The notes below the pieces were generated by a model that saw only the letters and a program-made list of their open reading frames with translations, was not told the DNA's origin and ran no database searches. The position numbers and the translations under genes were made by a program. A DNA stretch of 8,208 nt, from the NCBI GenBank assembly GCA_900768635.1, contig CAAGDP010000075.1, forward strand, positions 1 to 8,208, read 5' to 3'. Below are positions 1 to 6,867 of the stretch, in pieces. Positions within the stretch are counted from its first letter, which is position 1. Every line of letters begins with the position of its first letter. This stretch comes from Enterobacterales bacterium. Lineage in GTDB: Bacteria; Pseudomonadota; Gammaproteobacteria; Enterobacterales; Succinivibrionaceae.

Positions 1-70
1 CACTTTGATCAGATTTTTCTACGTAACTCCCCTGAGGAATATTCACAACAACGTTACGATAAATAGCCAT
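1..70 (-). CDS. N-terminal fragment of an unidentified protein, cut by the window edge
   Basis: Reading leftwards from an ATG at 70-68, 23 codons are open to the window edge, beginning MAIYRNVVVNIPQGSY. The base composition changes sharply at this ATG: the coding side is mixed, while 71-207 is almost pure A+T. That supports a real start. No clear Shine-Dalgarno sequence precedes it. A perfect palindrome (82-112) sits 11 bases upstream, where an operator or the 5' leader would be. The family cannot be fixed from so few residues. The start loosely recalls the N-termini of some IS4/IS1634-type transposases, but that is weak memory, not a demonstrated match. If it is a transposase, it would explain the truncated kinase next door. 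Confidence 0.45.
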   Translation of the reverse strand, partial: MAIYRNVVVNIPQGSYVEKSDQS

Positions 71-81
71 ATAAAAAACTG

Positions 82-112
82 TAATATTTAGTATTGATAA
101 TACTAAATATTA
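82..112. repeat. Perfect palindrome, 14-bp arms, 3-base spacer
   Basis: The left arm TAATATTTAGTATT (82-95) and right arm AATACTAAATATTA (99-112) are exact reverse complements around GAT. The core TTAGTAT-N5-ATACTAA looks like a dimeric repressor site. It lies 11 bases upstream of the minus-strand start at 70, so autoregulation of that gene is a natural guess. The A+T richness makes it a poor intrinsic terminator. It could also be part of an insertion-element end. Confidence 0.6.
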
Positions 113-134
113 TATAATATTTTTGTAAAAAACA

Positions 135-150
135 AAAGATAAAAATCTTT
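135..150. terminator. Weak A+T-rich hairpin between T tracts, possible terminator for the kinase
   Basis: AAAGAT (135-140) and ATCTTT (145-150) form a 6-bp stem with a 4-base loop. On the minus strand the stem is followed by TGTTTTTT, and on the plus strand by ATTTTTC, so it could act either way. The stem has only one G-C pair and would be weak. It is the only terminator-like structure downstream of the kinase. Confidence 0.25.
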
Positions 151-207
151 ATTTTTCAATGAAATAGCAGGTATTAATGGGGAGAAAAATGATTTTTTAG
201 TAGGAAT

Positions 208-771
208 TTAAGAAAAATTTACGTTTACAACTGAACTAATACCAAAATCTATAAGGACAACATGTTTCTCATCATCGGAAATCATAAGATTTGATGGTTT
301 CAGATCTTTATGAATAATTCCCAAATCATGAACAATCTTTAAAGCTTCATTTATCGATGGAATAATCAGGGATTTTAATTCATCCAAAGAAAATCTTACC
401 CCGTGGGAAAGTAAATTATCCAAACTGCCATTCCTGTAATATGGCATAATAATAAACGGATAATCATCAATACTGTCATTAGCTAGGATCCGGGCAATAT
501 GCTTATTGTCAATGGAGCTTAACTTCTTTAAAACTTCATCCTTAATTGCATTCTTCCGGCGGTATAGTTTGACAACCACCTGACGGGCTGTTCCATTTTC
601 GATAGCAAGATATAAATCTGCCTCTCCGGAATTTCCCGGTATTTTGTGCATCACGGTATATTTACCAAGAATAACCTTTCCCTGCAGATCCGGAATATTA
701 GATACAGCATTATTGTTAATCACCGTTTTTAACTTGCTGCTAAAGGAATTGATGACAGTCTGATCGGACAT
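208..771 (-). pseudogene. Ser/Thr protein kinase, truncated after the DFG motif
   Basis: This is a Hanks-type kinase of 187 residues; a complete catalytic domain needs about 260. Visible parts are a glycine-loop-like stretch (GNSGEADLYL, about 46-55), the ATP-anchoring lysine in VVVK (K68), a candidate alpha-C glutamate (E79), the catalytic loop HKDLKPSN (154-161, D156) and the Mg-binding DFG (175-177). Ten residues after DFG it stops at TAA. The activation segment, the APE motif and the rest of the C-lobe are absent, and none of these motifs was found in the continuation of this frame down to the A+T-rich gap. The start is supported by GAGGA at 783-779, 7 bases upstream, and by an extended -10 promoter (830-838). 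It is divergent from the five-gene series that encodes an FHA reader and a PP2C eraser, so it probably was the writer kinase of that system. As it stands it is unlikely to be catalytically active. I call it a broken gene, although a regulatory role for the remnant cannot be excluded. Confidence 0.85.
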
Positions 772-829
772 AATGCAATCCTCAATACTTCTGATTAATG
801 TTTTTTAATTGGTTATCAAATTTGAACAC

Positions 830-838
830 ATTATAACA
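830..838 (-). promoter_or_regulatory. Extended -10 promoter for the kinase
   Basis: On the minus strand the sequence reads TGTTATAAT, a perfect TGN-TATAAT extended -10 element, with TATAAT at 835-830. It predicts transcription starting near 823, with about 50 bases of leader before the kinase ATG at 771. No good -35 box is visible, which is usual for extended -10 promoters. Confidence 0.5.
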
Positions 839-868
839 AGAGTTATTCTGGAATCTCTTTGAAGATAT

Positions 869-874
869 TATAAT
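869..874 (+). promoter_or_regulatory. -10 box of the probable promoter for the five-gene series
   Basis: A perfect TATAAT lies 40 bases before the coiled-coil gene start at 915, giving a predicted transcription start near 881. The hexamer at the -35 position (846-851, TTCTGG) is poor. Together with the minus-strand promoter at 830-838 it makes a compact back-to-back promoter region. A small inverted repeat ATAAC-N4-GTTAT (833-846) lies between the two promoters and could bind a shared regulator. Confidence 0.45.
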
Positions 875-914
875 CTTAGAGGTTTGTATCAAATATTGGA
901 GAATTACACAGCAA

Positions 915-2312
915 ATGAGCGGTCCCAAGGATGATAGAGTTACTATAGAAAGAAGAAGAAAAGAAGAATTAGAAAGAAAACGCCAAATCGAACAGGAACG
1001 AAGGATCCGGGTTCTTAACATGCAAAATCAATATGCGGAAAGCATAGCTAAAGCCCGATTCAAAATCTCATATCTAGAAGATAAACTCAAATCATTTGGT
1101 AAAACCCTTAAAGAGTATGAGATCACCCCCACACCTGAGCTTACATCGTTTAAAGATACTGTTAAAGCTCTTCCGGGCCGGCTTGCTGAATTTCCTCAGA
1201 AGATGACTACCGAAAATGAAGAGGATCTGAAAAATCAGCAGCAGAAAATCGATGCATTTATTACCACCCTGAACTTTTCCCGGGAAATCGGTATAGTAGA
1301 AGCTAGTCTGGATGCCAGATATACCGATAGTCTTATGCAGTCTATCAATCAGCTCTGCAAAAAAATCAAGAAGAAAGATGACAAATCCGGGAAGATGCAA
1401 TCAAATGTAAAGAAAACACTAACTTCCGCACTCCTGCCTTCACAGCAGGAAGGAGAAACTAATTCCAAAGCACAAGTCATTTCCAAAATTGAAATGGAAC
1501 TGTCAGAGATGGATTCCTATCCTATTTTACCTTCTGCAATAAAAAATCAGCTGGAAGATATTAAAAGTTCCTTTGAGCATCTTAAACAAATCGGTCGCAA
1601 CAATAACAGTATCGATATTTTTAATAACTTTTATGCGTTAACGGTTGTCCCGGCACTTAAAAGTTTTAAACCTGAACTTGAAAAATACCGCAAGATATAT
1701 GAAGAGTTCAAACAGAAATTTGTAGAATATATCGTTCTTTGTCAGAAAGCGGAAGTCAAGCCAAAAGAATACTCTTTAACTTCCGAAGATTCCGTCATAT
1801 TCATCCAGTCTGAAATAGACAAACTTAATAAAATCTGTAAACGTCGCAACTTTGAGAACTATATTCAGCAGTCCATAAATGAAGTTATGACAGAAATGGG
1901 ATATAACCTTATCGGTGATCTTAAGGATAAATCCAAAAAGGTGCTGGAAAGCAGGTTGTATCAGTTCGATCGCCATACAGCGGTCTGTGTCACCTTAAAC
2001 AGCTCCGGAGATATTTGTATGGAGCTGGGAGGTATGGATGATACCGATCGTGACCCAGATATGCAGGAAGCATCTGCATTAAAATCAGATATGGAAACAT
2101 TCTGCACCAGACATAAGGAAATTAAGGAACGTCTTGCTGAAAAAGGAGTTATTCTGTCAGCAAATCACGAGTTACCACCTGCTGTAGAATATGCCCAGAT
2201 TTTCAACCTGAAGGACTTTGATATCGGTGATGAGAAAATAAATGAATTATTACAGGATGATAATAAACAGCAGGAAAATCAGGCAACTGAGCTAAAACAT
2301 CTTTCCCTGTAA
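915..2312 (+). CDS. Uncharacterised coiled-coil protein of a kinase/FHA/AAA+ cluster
   Basis: This is a 465-residue soluble protein with no signal peptide or membrane segment. The first 35 residues are very basic and acidic (ERRRKEELERKRQIEQERR) and helical. The middle (about 40-310) is lysine- and glutamate-rich and likely largely alpha-helical or coiled-coil. A distinct mixed segment at about 312-437 starts near NFENYIQQSINEVMTEMGY, runs through a strand-rich part (HTAVCVTLNSSGDICMELGG) and ends near EYAQIFNLKDFDIG. From memory this C-terminal block recurs in uncharacterised proteins encoded in similar clusters, but I cannot name a family. The start is set by GGAGAA at 898-903, rather distant at 11 bases, behind a TATAAT at 869. 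As the first gene of the series it may be a scaffold or a client of the Clp-like ATPase. No catalytic motif was seen. Confidence 0.85.
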   Translation: MSGPKDDRVTIERRRKEELERKRQIEQERRIRVLNMQNQYAESIAKARFKISYLEDKLKSFGKTLKEYEITPTPELTSFKDTVKALPGRLAEFPQKMTTENEEDLKNQQQKIDAFITTLNFSREIGIVEASLDARYTDSLMQSINQLCKKIKKKDDKSGKMQSNVKKTLTSALLPSQQEGETNSKAQVISKIEMELSEMDSYPILPSAIKNQLEDIKSSFEHLKQIGRNNNSIDIFNNFYALTVVPALKSFKPELEKYRKIYEEFKQKFVEYIVLCQKAEVKPKEYSLTSEDSVIFIQSEIDKLNKICKRRNFENYIQQSINEVMTEMGYNLIGDLKDKSKKVLESRLYQFDRHTAVCVTLNSSGDICMELGGMDDTDRDPDMQEASALKSDMETFCTRHKEIKERLAEKGVILSANHELPPAVEYAQIFNLKDFDIGDEKINELLQDDNKQQENQATELKHLSL

Positions 2313-2390
2313 ACAATGCCTGCTGTCCTAATGATAAATAACTGTTAGATAGAAGCACATATGCTCTTATGATTATTCAGGATTATAAAC

Positions 2391-3191
2391 ATGGCCAGAA
2401 TAAAAGTATGTCCCAAATGTAACCATCGCAATCCTTCCACCCAATCCCAGTGTATCTGCGGGGAAAGTCTGTTTAATATAAGAGCTGTTTCAGAGGATGT
2501 TTATGAAAAACAGTTAGCTCAGGAACGGGAAAAATCTCTGTCCCGGGAAGAACTGCAGTCTCACGCAGATGAAAACAATAATGCATCCAGCAAAGAAAAC
2601 CTGACCGGTAATACAGATTCCTCACCAGCAATCAACAGAGCCCCAACCTCAACAGAGGAACATAATCACAGTATCGGGATTTTAATAAAAATCTGTCCTG
2701 ACTGCGGTGCTGAAAACAGAGGTGTTGCCAAGATCTGTCAGAACTGTGGAACTAATATTAAACAGATTAAGGCAGAATTTCGGACTGTTGTATCAAGGAA
2801 TACAGGTGGCGGCAGCATAGCTGTTGCGGATGAAGAGACAGTTATCGGCAGATTATCATCCCCGGACGGAAGCTATTCCTTTACGGTAGACGCCATGCAT
2901 CCCATTTTCCAAATCGGAAGAGAAGCATCTATGGCTGAATATCTGGATGAACATATGTTTACCAGTCGCATCCATGCCGAAATTGCTGTAATAGGCAGTA
3001 AACTGGCAATTAAAGATCTGGGTAAGCAGAATGGCACCTTTGTGAATAACCGGCGTCTTCCGCCCCTCACCCTCACATTACTTGAGGGTGGGGATAAAGT
3101 CTCCCTAGGAGGCAAATGGGAGGAAGACTGGAAAAATTCCCAATCAGGATGTTTTATAGTTTACTATGATGATTGTCAGGATTGTTACTAA
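2391..3191 (+). CDS. Double zinc-ribbon FHA-domain protein
   Basis: This 266-residue cytosolic protein is predicted to bind phosphothreonine peptides. Two short zinc ribbons come first: C7-x2-C10 with C21-x-C23, and a canonical CPDCG...CQNCG with C102, C105, C116 and C119. A low-complexity, Asn/Ser/Glu-rich linker (about 40-90) separates them. The FHA domain spans about 150-245 and keeps the family's key residues: G176-R177, S192-R193-x-H195 and N214-G215-T216 with N219. The C-terminus carries three more cysteines (C254, C262, C265) after the domain. AGGA at 2379-2382, 8 bases upstream, supports the start. It lies 78 bases downstream of the coiled-coil gene in the same direction. In this neighbourhood it is the obvious reader of marks made by the kinase and removed by the PP2C phosphatase. 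Confidence 0.9.
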   Translation: MARIKVCPKCNHRNPSTQSQCICGESLFNIRAVSEDVYEKQLAQEREKSLSREELQSHADENNNASSKENLTGNTDSSPAINRAPTSTEEHNHSIGILIKICPDCGAENRGVAKICQNCGTNIKQIKAEFRTVVSRNTGGGSIAVADEETVIGRLSSPDGSYSFTVDAMHPIFQIGREASMAEYLDEHMFTSRIHAEIAVIGSKLAIKDLGKQNGTFVNNRRLPPLTLTLLEGGDKVSLGGKWEEDWKNSQSGCFIVYYDDCQDCY

Positions 3192-3244
3192 ACAGGTGTT
3201 ATTATCATTCAGATGAGGACTTCTGCACCTGATGAAAATCTTCC

Positions 3245-3268
3245 CGGATCTGAAAGTCCGACTTTTTT
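3245..3268 (+). terminator. Weak hairpin followed by T6, possible attenuator
   Basis: CGGA (3245-3248) pairs with TCCG (3257-3260), possibly extended by a T-G pair, and is followed by ACTTTTTT. The stem is short. A longer outer pairing, GATG..ATCTTC with GAAGAT..CATC, can enclose it. It lies in the 152-base gap before the radical SAM gene and could lower transcription into the second half of the series. Confidence 0.3.
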
Positions 3269-3343
3269 CATATGAAGATCGCATCTGAATATTTAACCTG
3301 ATTTGAGCCGGATTTTCCATTGAGGTATTAATAATCTGAAACT

Positions 3344-3955
3344 ATGTATATAGCTCAACTGCTCTACCCCGTAAAGGTATTAGGTCCCGGAGAGCGTATC
3401 GGGATCTGGTTTGCAGGATGTAACCATGGGTGTAAAGGTTGCAGCAATCCTGAACTGTGGAAACAGTCACCCAAATACAACATTACCGGCGATAAATTAT
3501 TTCAGCTGATTAGCAGCATCAGTTCAAACCGCATTGTTGACGGTTTTACTTTAACCGGAGGCGAACCTTTTTTACAACCTGATGCTTTACTGGAGATCCT
3601 GCCGGAGTTGCGTAAAATTTCCTCTGATATACTGGTATATACAGGATATACCAGAGAAGAACTTCTGGATTTGGGGCATGCTGACATTCTTGATCAGATC
3701 GCGGTACTGATTGACGGCAGGTATATGGAAGATCTTAATAACAACTCACTGCTGAGAGGATCATCCAATCAGAGAATTCACATCCTCAATCAGGATTATA
3801 AAACCTGTTACGAGGAATATTTAAAGAACGGGGTGAATAAAATACAAAACTTTATGACCCGAAACGGTTTTATTTCCGTTGGAATTCACCGGGCAGAATA
3901 TCGCAGTGAACTAAAAGAATCCCTGCAAAAGAAAGGAATATTCAGCGCAAACTGA
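3344..3955 (+). CDS. NrdG/PFL-activase-like radical SAM protein
   Basis: This 203-residue protein is related to anaerobic glycyl-radical-enzyme activases. The cluster motif C26-x3-C30-x2-C33 (in FAGCNHGCKGCSNPELW) binds a [4Fe-4S] cluster that cleaves S-adenosylmethionine. TGGEP at 71-75 is the SAM-contacting motif, and GSSNQRIH (139-146) resembles the late conserved block of the family. The part up to about residue 150 matches the usual activase size, with roughly 50 extra residues (about 150-203) at the C-terminus. No glycyl-radical enzyme (NrdD or PflB type) is in the window, so a housekeeping activase role is unlikely and its substrate is unknown. An in-frame TAA at 3332-3334 excludes a longer form. 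The start is weakly served: GAGG at 3322-3325 is 18 bases away. The next gene follows after 30 bases, suggesting coupled expression with the AAA+ protein. Confidence 0.85.
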   Translation: MYIAQLLYPVKVLGPGERIGIWFAGCNHGCKGCSNPELWKQSPKYNITGDKLFQLISSISSNRIVDGFTLTGGEPFLQPDALLEILPELRKISSDILVYTGYTREELLDLGHADILDQIAVLIDGRYMEDLNNNSLLRGSSNQRIHILNQDYKTCYEEYLKNGVNKIQNFMTRNGFISVGIHRAEYRSELKESLQKKGIFSAN

Positions 3956-3985
3956 TAACAGATCATATACCGGATAGAGAATTTT

Positions 3986-5914
3986 ATGAACAGAACAGAG
4001 CAAAACCCATTTTTGCCCAAGTGGCATAAAGAACTTGCAATCTTTAACAAGATAAAGCCTCTTATTATCCTGGAAGGAAATATTCTGGATAAATATGTTT
4101 ATCCGGAAAATACTGATTACCGTGATCAAGGTGAAATTCTGGATCTGAATTCCTATTTATATGCCTTTTATAAAAATTTAGGTTATCAGCATGTGGTGTT
4201 TTTTAACCATATCAAAGGTTTTTACAATGAAGACTGCGATGATGTGGATTGTATGCAGAACTTTGCATCTCTTATCGGTGAGGAGTTGCATAACAACCGT
4301 ATTCAGGCCCTGTTCAGTGGCAGAGGTGCCAAAGCTCCGGATATTGTTAATACCGCACTAGTACAAAACAAGGAATCCACAATAATTATCATGGATTTTG
4401 TATCCCGGTATATTGTAGGTCCAAATAATATGCAGCCTGATGATGTACTCAGCTTCACCAAATTACAGGTGGCAGTACAGGACAGTAGGGATGTGTCGGT
4501 TGATGACTCAACAAGATTAAAAAATTCTCTGGTGCTGCTGGTTAATAAAATCAATGATCTCCCCGCCTGGCTGTTTCATAACAATCCCCTGGCCAAAACC
4601 ATCAATATTATTCCCCCTGGAAAAGAGGAGCGTTTAAGCTTTCTGGAAACACAGTTTCAGTCCTTTTTCTCCAGCGAAATTTATCAGACTGATATTCAGT
4701 CCTATTCTTCAGATGAGGGAAAGGAAGAACTCAGCAAAATCAAACAGAAATTTGTGGGACTTACTGAAGGATTTTCATATACAGCTCTATATGGACTGCT
4801 GGTTCTTTGTCGCAATCAGAACTTCCGGATACATGAATTAAGCAAGGTTGTGGATCTTTACCGTTATGGAGTATCAGAAAATCCCTGGCAGTCACTGGAA
4901 TATGATGATATTAAAAACGCCGAGGATGAATTTAAGCAAAGAGTGAAAGGTCAGGACTTTGCTCTGACCAAAACTCTGGATGTGATCAAGCGGGCCATGA
5001 CCGGAATGGACGGGCTCCAGCATTCATCCCATACCAAGCCTAAGGGAGTATTATTTTTTGCAGGACCAACCGGTACCGGCAAAACGGAAACTGCTAAAAC
5101 TCTGGCACAGAAAATTTTTGGTGATGAAAGTCGGTGTATTCGTTTTGATATGAGCGAATTCAGTCAGTCCCACAGCGATCAGCGTTTATTAGGAGCTCCT
5201 CCCGGATATGTGGGATATGAAGCCGGGGGTCAGCTGACTAATGCCATTAAGAACAACCCCTTCTCCATTCTGCTGTTTGACGAAATTGAAAAAGCTCATC
5301 CCTCTATTATGGATAAATTTCTGCAGATACTGGAAGACGGCAGAATGACTGATGGTCAGGGCAATACAGTTTATTTCTCAGAGTGTGTAATTATATTTAC
5401 CAGTAATCTGGGTATTTATGTAAATGATGGAGAAAACGGCAGAAAACAAAATGTATCTCCAGAAAACAGTTATGCCGAAGTACGTAAAAAGGTCCGTGAA
5501 GGAATTGAAAACTACTTTAAGTTTAATCTGAACAGGCCGGAAATACTAAACCGTATCGGAGAAAATATTGTAGTTTTTGATTTTATTCGTCCAAATGTGG
5601 CAAAAGAAATTCTCCTCTCTCAAATTAAGAAAATTGCAGATAATCTCAAGCGGAATAAAAATATAGAACTCATCATAACCGAATCTGCCTGGGAGCAACT
5701 TGAAAAATTATCTCTGGCAAATCTTGATAACGGAGGAAGAGGCATAGGTAATGTAGTTGAAAACTTCCTGATTAATCCCCTCTCCAGATATTTATTTGAT
5801 AATAAGATCTTAGGCGATGCATGTGTTAGTGTAAAAACTGTAGTGAACGATATTAATTTTGAAAGTATTGCTGAAACTATTCCAGTAATTGACTGTACGT
5901 ATACCAAAATATAA
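3986..5914 (+). CDS. ClpB/ClpA-type AAA+ ATPase with a degenerate first AAA module
   Basis: This 642-residue protein is predicted to unfold or remodel protein partners using ATP. The C-terminal half is a complete Clp-type AAA_2 module. It has Walker A GPTGTGKT (360-367), pore loop GYVG (407-410, Y408), Walker B LLFDE (D432, E433), sensor-1 N474, arginine finger R523 in RPEILNRIGE, and sensor-2 GGRGIGN (R585). The N-terminal half looks like a decayed AAA module. LIILEGNILDKY (26-37) stands where a Walker A would be but lacks GxxGxGKT, IIIMD (D137) lacks the catalytic glutamate, and LLVNKIN (N187) resembles sensor 1. The ClpA/B N-terminal repeat domain and the ClpB middle coiled coil are not apparent. 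No ClpP-binding IGF/LGF loop was recognised. It lies 30 bases behind the radical SAM gene and is the largest member of the series. Adaptors or clients may be the FHA or coiled-coil proteins. Confidence 0.9.
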   Translation: MNRTEQNPFLPKWHKELAIFNKIKPLIILEGNILDKYVYPENTDYRDQGEILDLNSYLYAFYKNLGYQHVVFFNHIKGFYNEDCDDVDCMQNFASLIGEELHNNRIQALFSGRGAKAPDIVNTALVQNKESTIIIMDFVSRYIVGPNNMQPDDVLSFTKLQVAVQDSRDVSVDDSTRLKNSLVLLVNKINDLPAWLFHNNPLAKTINIIPPGKEERLSFLETQFQSFFSSEIYQTDIQSYSSDEGKEELSKIKQKFVGLTEGFSYTALYGLLVLCRNQNFRIHELSKVVDLYRYGVSENPWQSLEYDDIKNAEDEFKQRVKGQDFALTKTLDVIKRAMTGMDGLQHSSHTKPKGVLFFAGPTGTGKTETAKTLAQKIFGDESRCIRFDMSEFSQSHSDQRLLGAPPGYVGYEAGGQLTNAIKNNPFSILLFDEIEKAHPSIMDKFLQILEDGRMTDGQGNTVYFSECVIIFTSNLGIYVNDGENGRKQNVSPENSYAEVRKKVREGIENYFKFNLNRPEILNRIGENIVVFDFIRPNVAKEILLSQIKKIADNLKRNKNIELIITESAWEQLEKLSLANLDNGGRGIGNVVENFLINPLSRYLFDNKILGDACVSVKTVVNDINFESIAETIPVIDCTYTKI

Positions 5915-5960
5915 ACAGAGTACTTTTTTGAAACATAATACGGTGATCTTGGGTGATTAC

Positions 5961-5973
5961 ACTGAAATTCAGT
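5961..5973. repeat. Short palindrome ACTGAA-A-TTCAGT
   Basis: This perfect 6-bp-arm inverted repeat around one base lies in the 138-base gap ahead of the phosphatase gene. It lies about 25 bases upstream of a possible TTGGCA -35 box (5996-6001), so it could be a regulator site. It is short enough to arise by chance in A+T-rich DNA. Confidence 0.3.
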
Positions 5974-5995
5974 CGAAATTGGAAAAATTATTTAA

Positions 5996-6027
5996 TTGGC
6001 AACAAGCATTCAAAGGTAATCTATTAT
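5996..6027 (+). promoter_or_regulatory. Possible separate promoter for the phosphatase gene
   Basis: TTGGCA (5996-6001) is a fair -35 box. The best -10 candidates are ATCTAT at a 17-base spacing and TATTAT at 20 bases, neither ideal. The 138-base gap and the higher A+T content of the downstream gene make a second promoter plausible, but the sequence evidence is thin. Confidence 0.25.
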
Positions 6028-6052
6028 TTAAACTTAAACAAGGATAACAGTT

Positions 6053-6823
6053 ATGAAAATTTCCTATCAGGTTCAAATTGGTAAGTATAAAGATAATTGT
6101 GAAGATCATGCTTTGGTTTGCTCTGCTGATAAAACCTTTGTCTTAAATAATACCCGGGGAGAACTGGAAATTAATCTTCCGGCTGTTATCACGGTTGCTG
6201 ACGGCGTAGGCGGAAATCCCGGAGGATATGAGGCTTCAAAATTTGTAGTAGAAGAGATAGGAAATCAATTTCAAAAATGTAGAGAAAGTGACTTTTCTGA
6301 AGATCCATTAAAAGATATATATAATAATATTAATGCCAAATTAATTGATTACGCCAGAAGCATTAATGGTAAGAAACAAATGGCAACAACCTGCTCTTCA
6401 ATTTTTCTTACTGAAGATAAAGGAATATTAATTCACTCCGGTAATACCAGAATTAGTGTGTTAAATAGAATGTTTATTAAACAGCTTACAGATGATCACA
6501 CTACGTACCAGTGGCTTCGGGACACAGGTAATTATGAAGCAGCAGAAAACTGTAATAAATGCGAAATAACCAGTTGCCTGGGTGGGGGAACTGAAAAGAA
6601 TCTTTCAAGATTAGACACCAAAATTTTCTACAGCAATAATCAAACACCTGAAGTAACTCTTATGACCAGTGACGGGATCCACGAATATGTATCATTAGAT
6701 TTTATAGAGGATGTGATTAATAACGGAAGCTTAAGTGATTTAGATAAAACAGAGGAATTAGTCAGGGAAGCATTAAAAAACGGATCTGAAGACGATAAAA
6801 CAATTTTGATAATTAGAATATAA
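6053..6823 (+). CDS. PP2C-family Ser/Thr protein phosphatase
   Basis: This 256-residue single-domain PPM/PP2C phosphatase has the usual length of bacterial stand-alone enzymes. It removes phosphate from Ser/Thr using two metal ions. The metal-binding motifs are present: NCEDHA (E17, D18), ADGVGG (D50, G51), the MATTCSSI strand (100-107), the HSGNTRI strand (118-124), LTDDHT (136-141), TSDGIHEYV (D207) and EDDKT (D247, D248). There is no membrane segment or extra domain. AAGGA ends at 6044, 8 bases before the ATG, and supports the start. It follows the AAA+ gene by 138 bases on the same strand. It is best read as the eraser that opposes the kinase at 208-771. With that kinase broken, it would need another kinase partner. 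Confidence 0.92.
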   Translation: MKISYQVQIGKYKDNCEDHALVCSADKTFVLNNTRGELEINLPAVITVADGVGGNPGGYEASKFVVEEIGNQFQKCRESDFSEDPLKDIYNNINAKLIDYARSINGKKQMATTCSSIFLTEDKGILIHSGNTRISVLNRMFIKQLTDDHTTYQWLRDTGNYEAAENCNKCEITSCLGGGTEKNLSRLDTKIFYSNNQTPEVTLMTSDGIHEYVSLDFIEDVINNGSLSDLDKTEELVREALKNGSEDDKTILIIRI

Positions 6824-6867
6824 ACAAAATTTCGTATATAGTCGTGGCACAAAATTGATAGTTGATC

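Noticed and set aside
1092..1400. Minus-strand reading frame of 102 codons inside the coiled-coil gene
   Set aside because: It is antisense to a longer, well-supported gene and shows no recognisable motif. The other short antisense frames inside the FHA, radical SAM, AAA+ and phosphatase genes were rejected for the same reason.
208..6823. Type VI secretion regulatory locus
   Set aside because: Kinase, FHA, PP2C and a Clp ATPase occur in T6SS loci, but no structural T6SS gene is present. The ATPase also lacks a recognisable ClpV N-domain, and zinc-ribbon FHA and radical SAM genes are not T6SS components.
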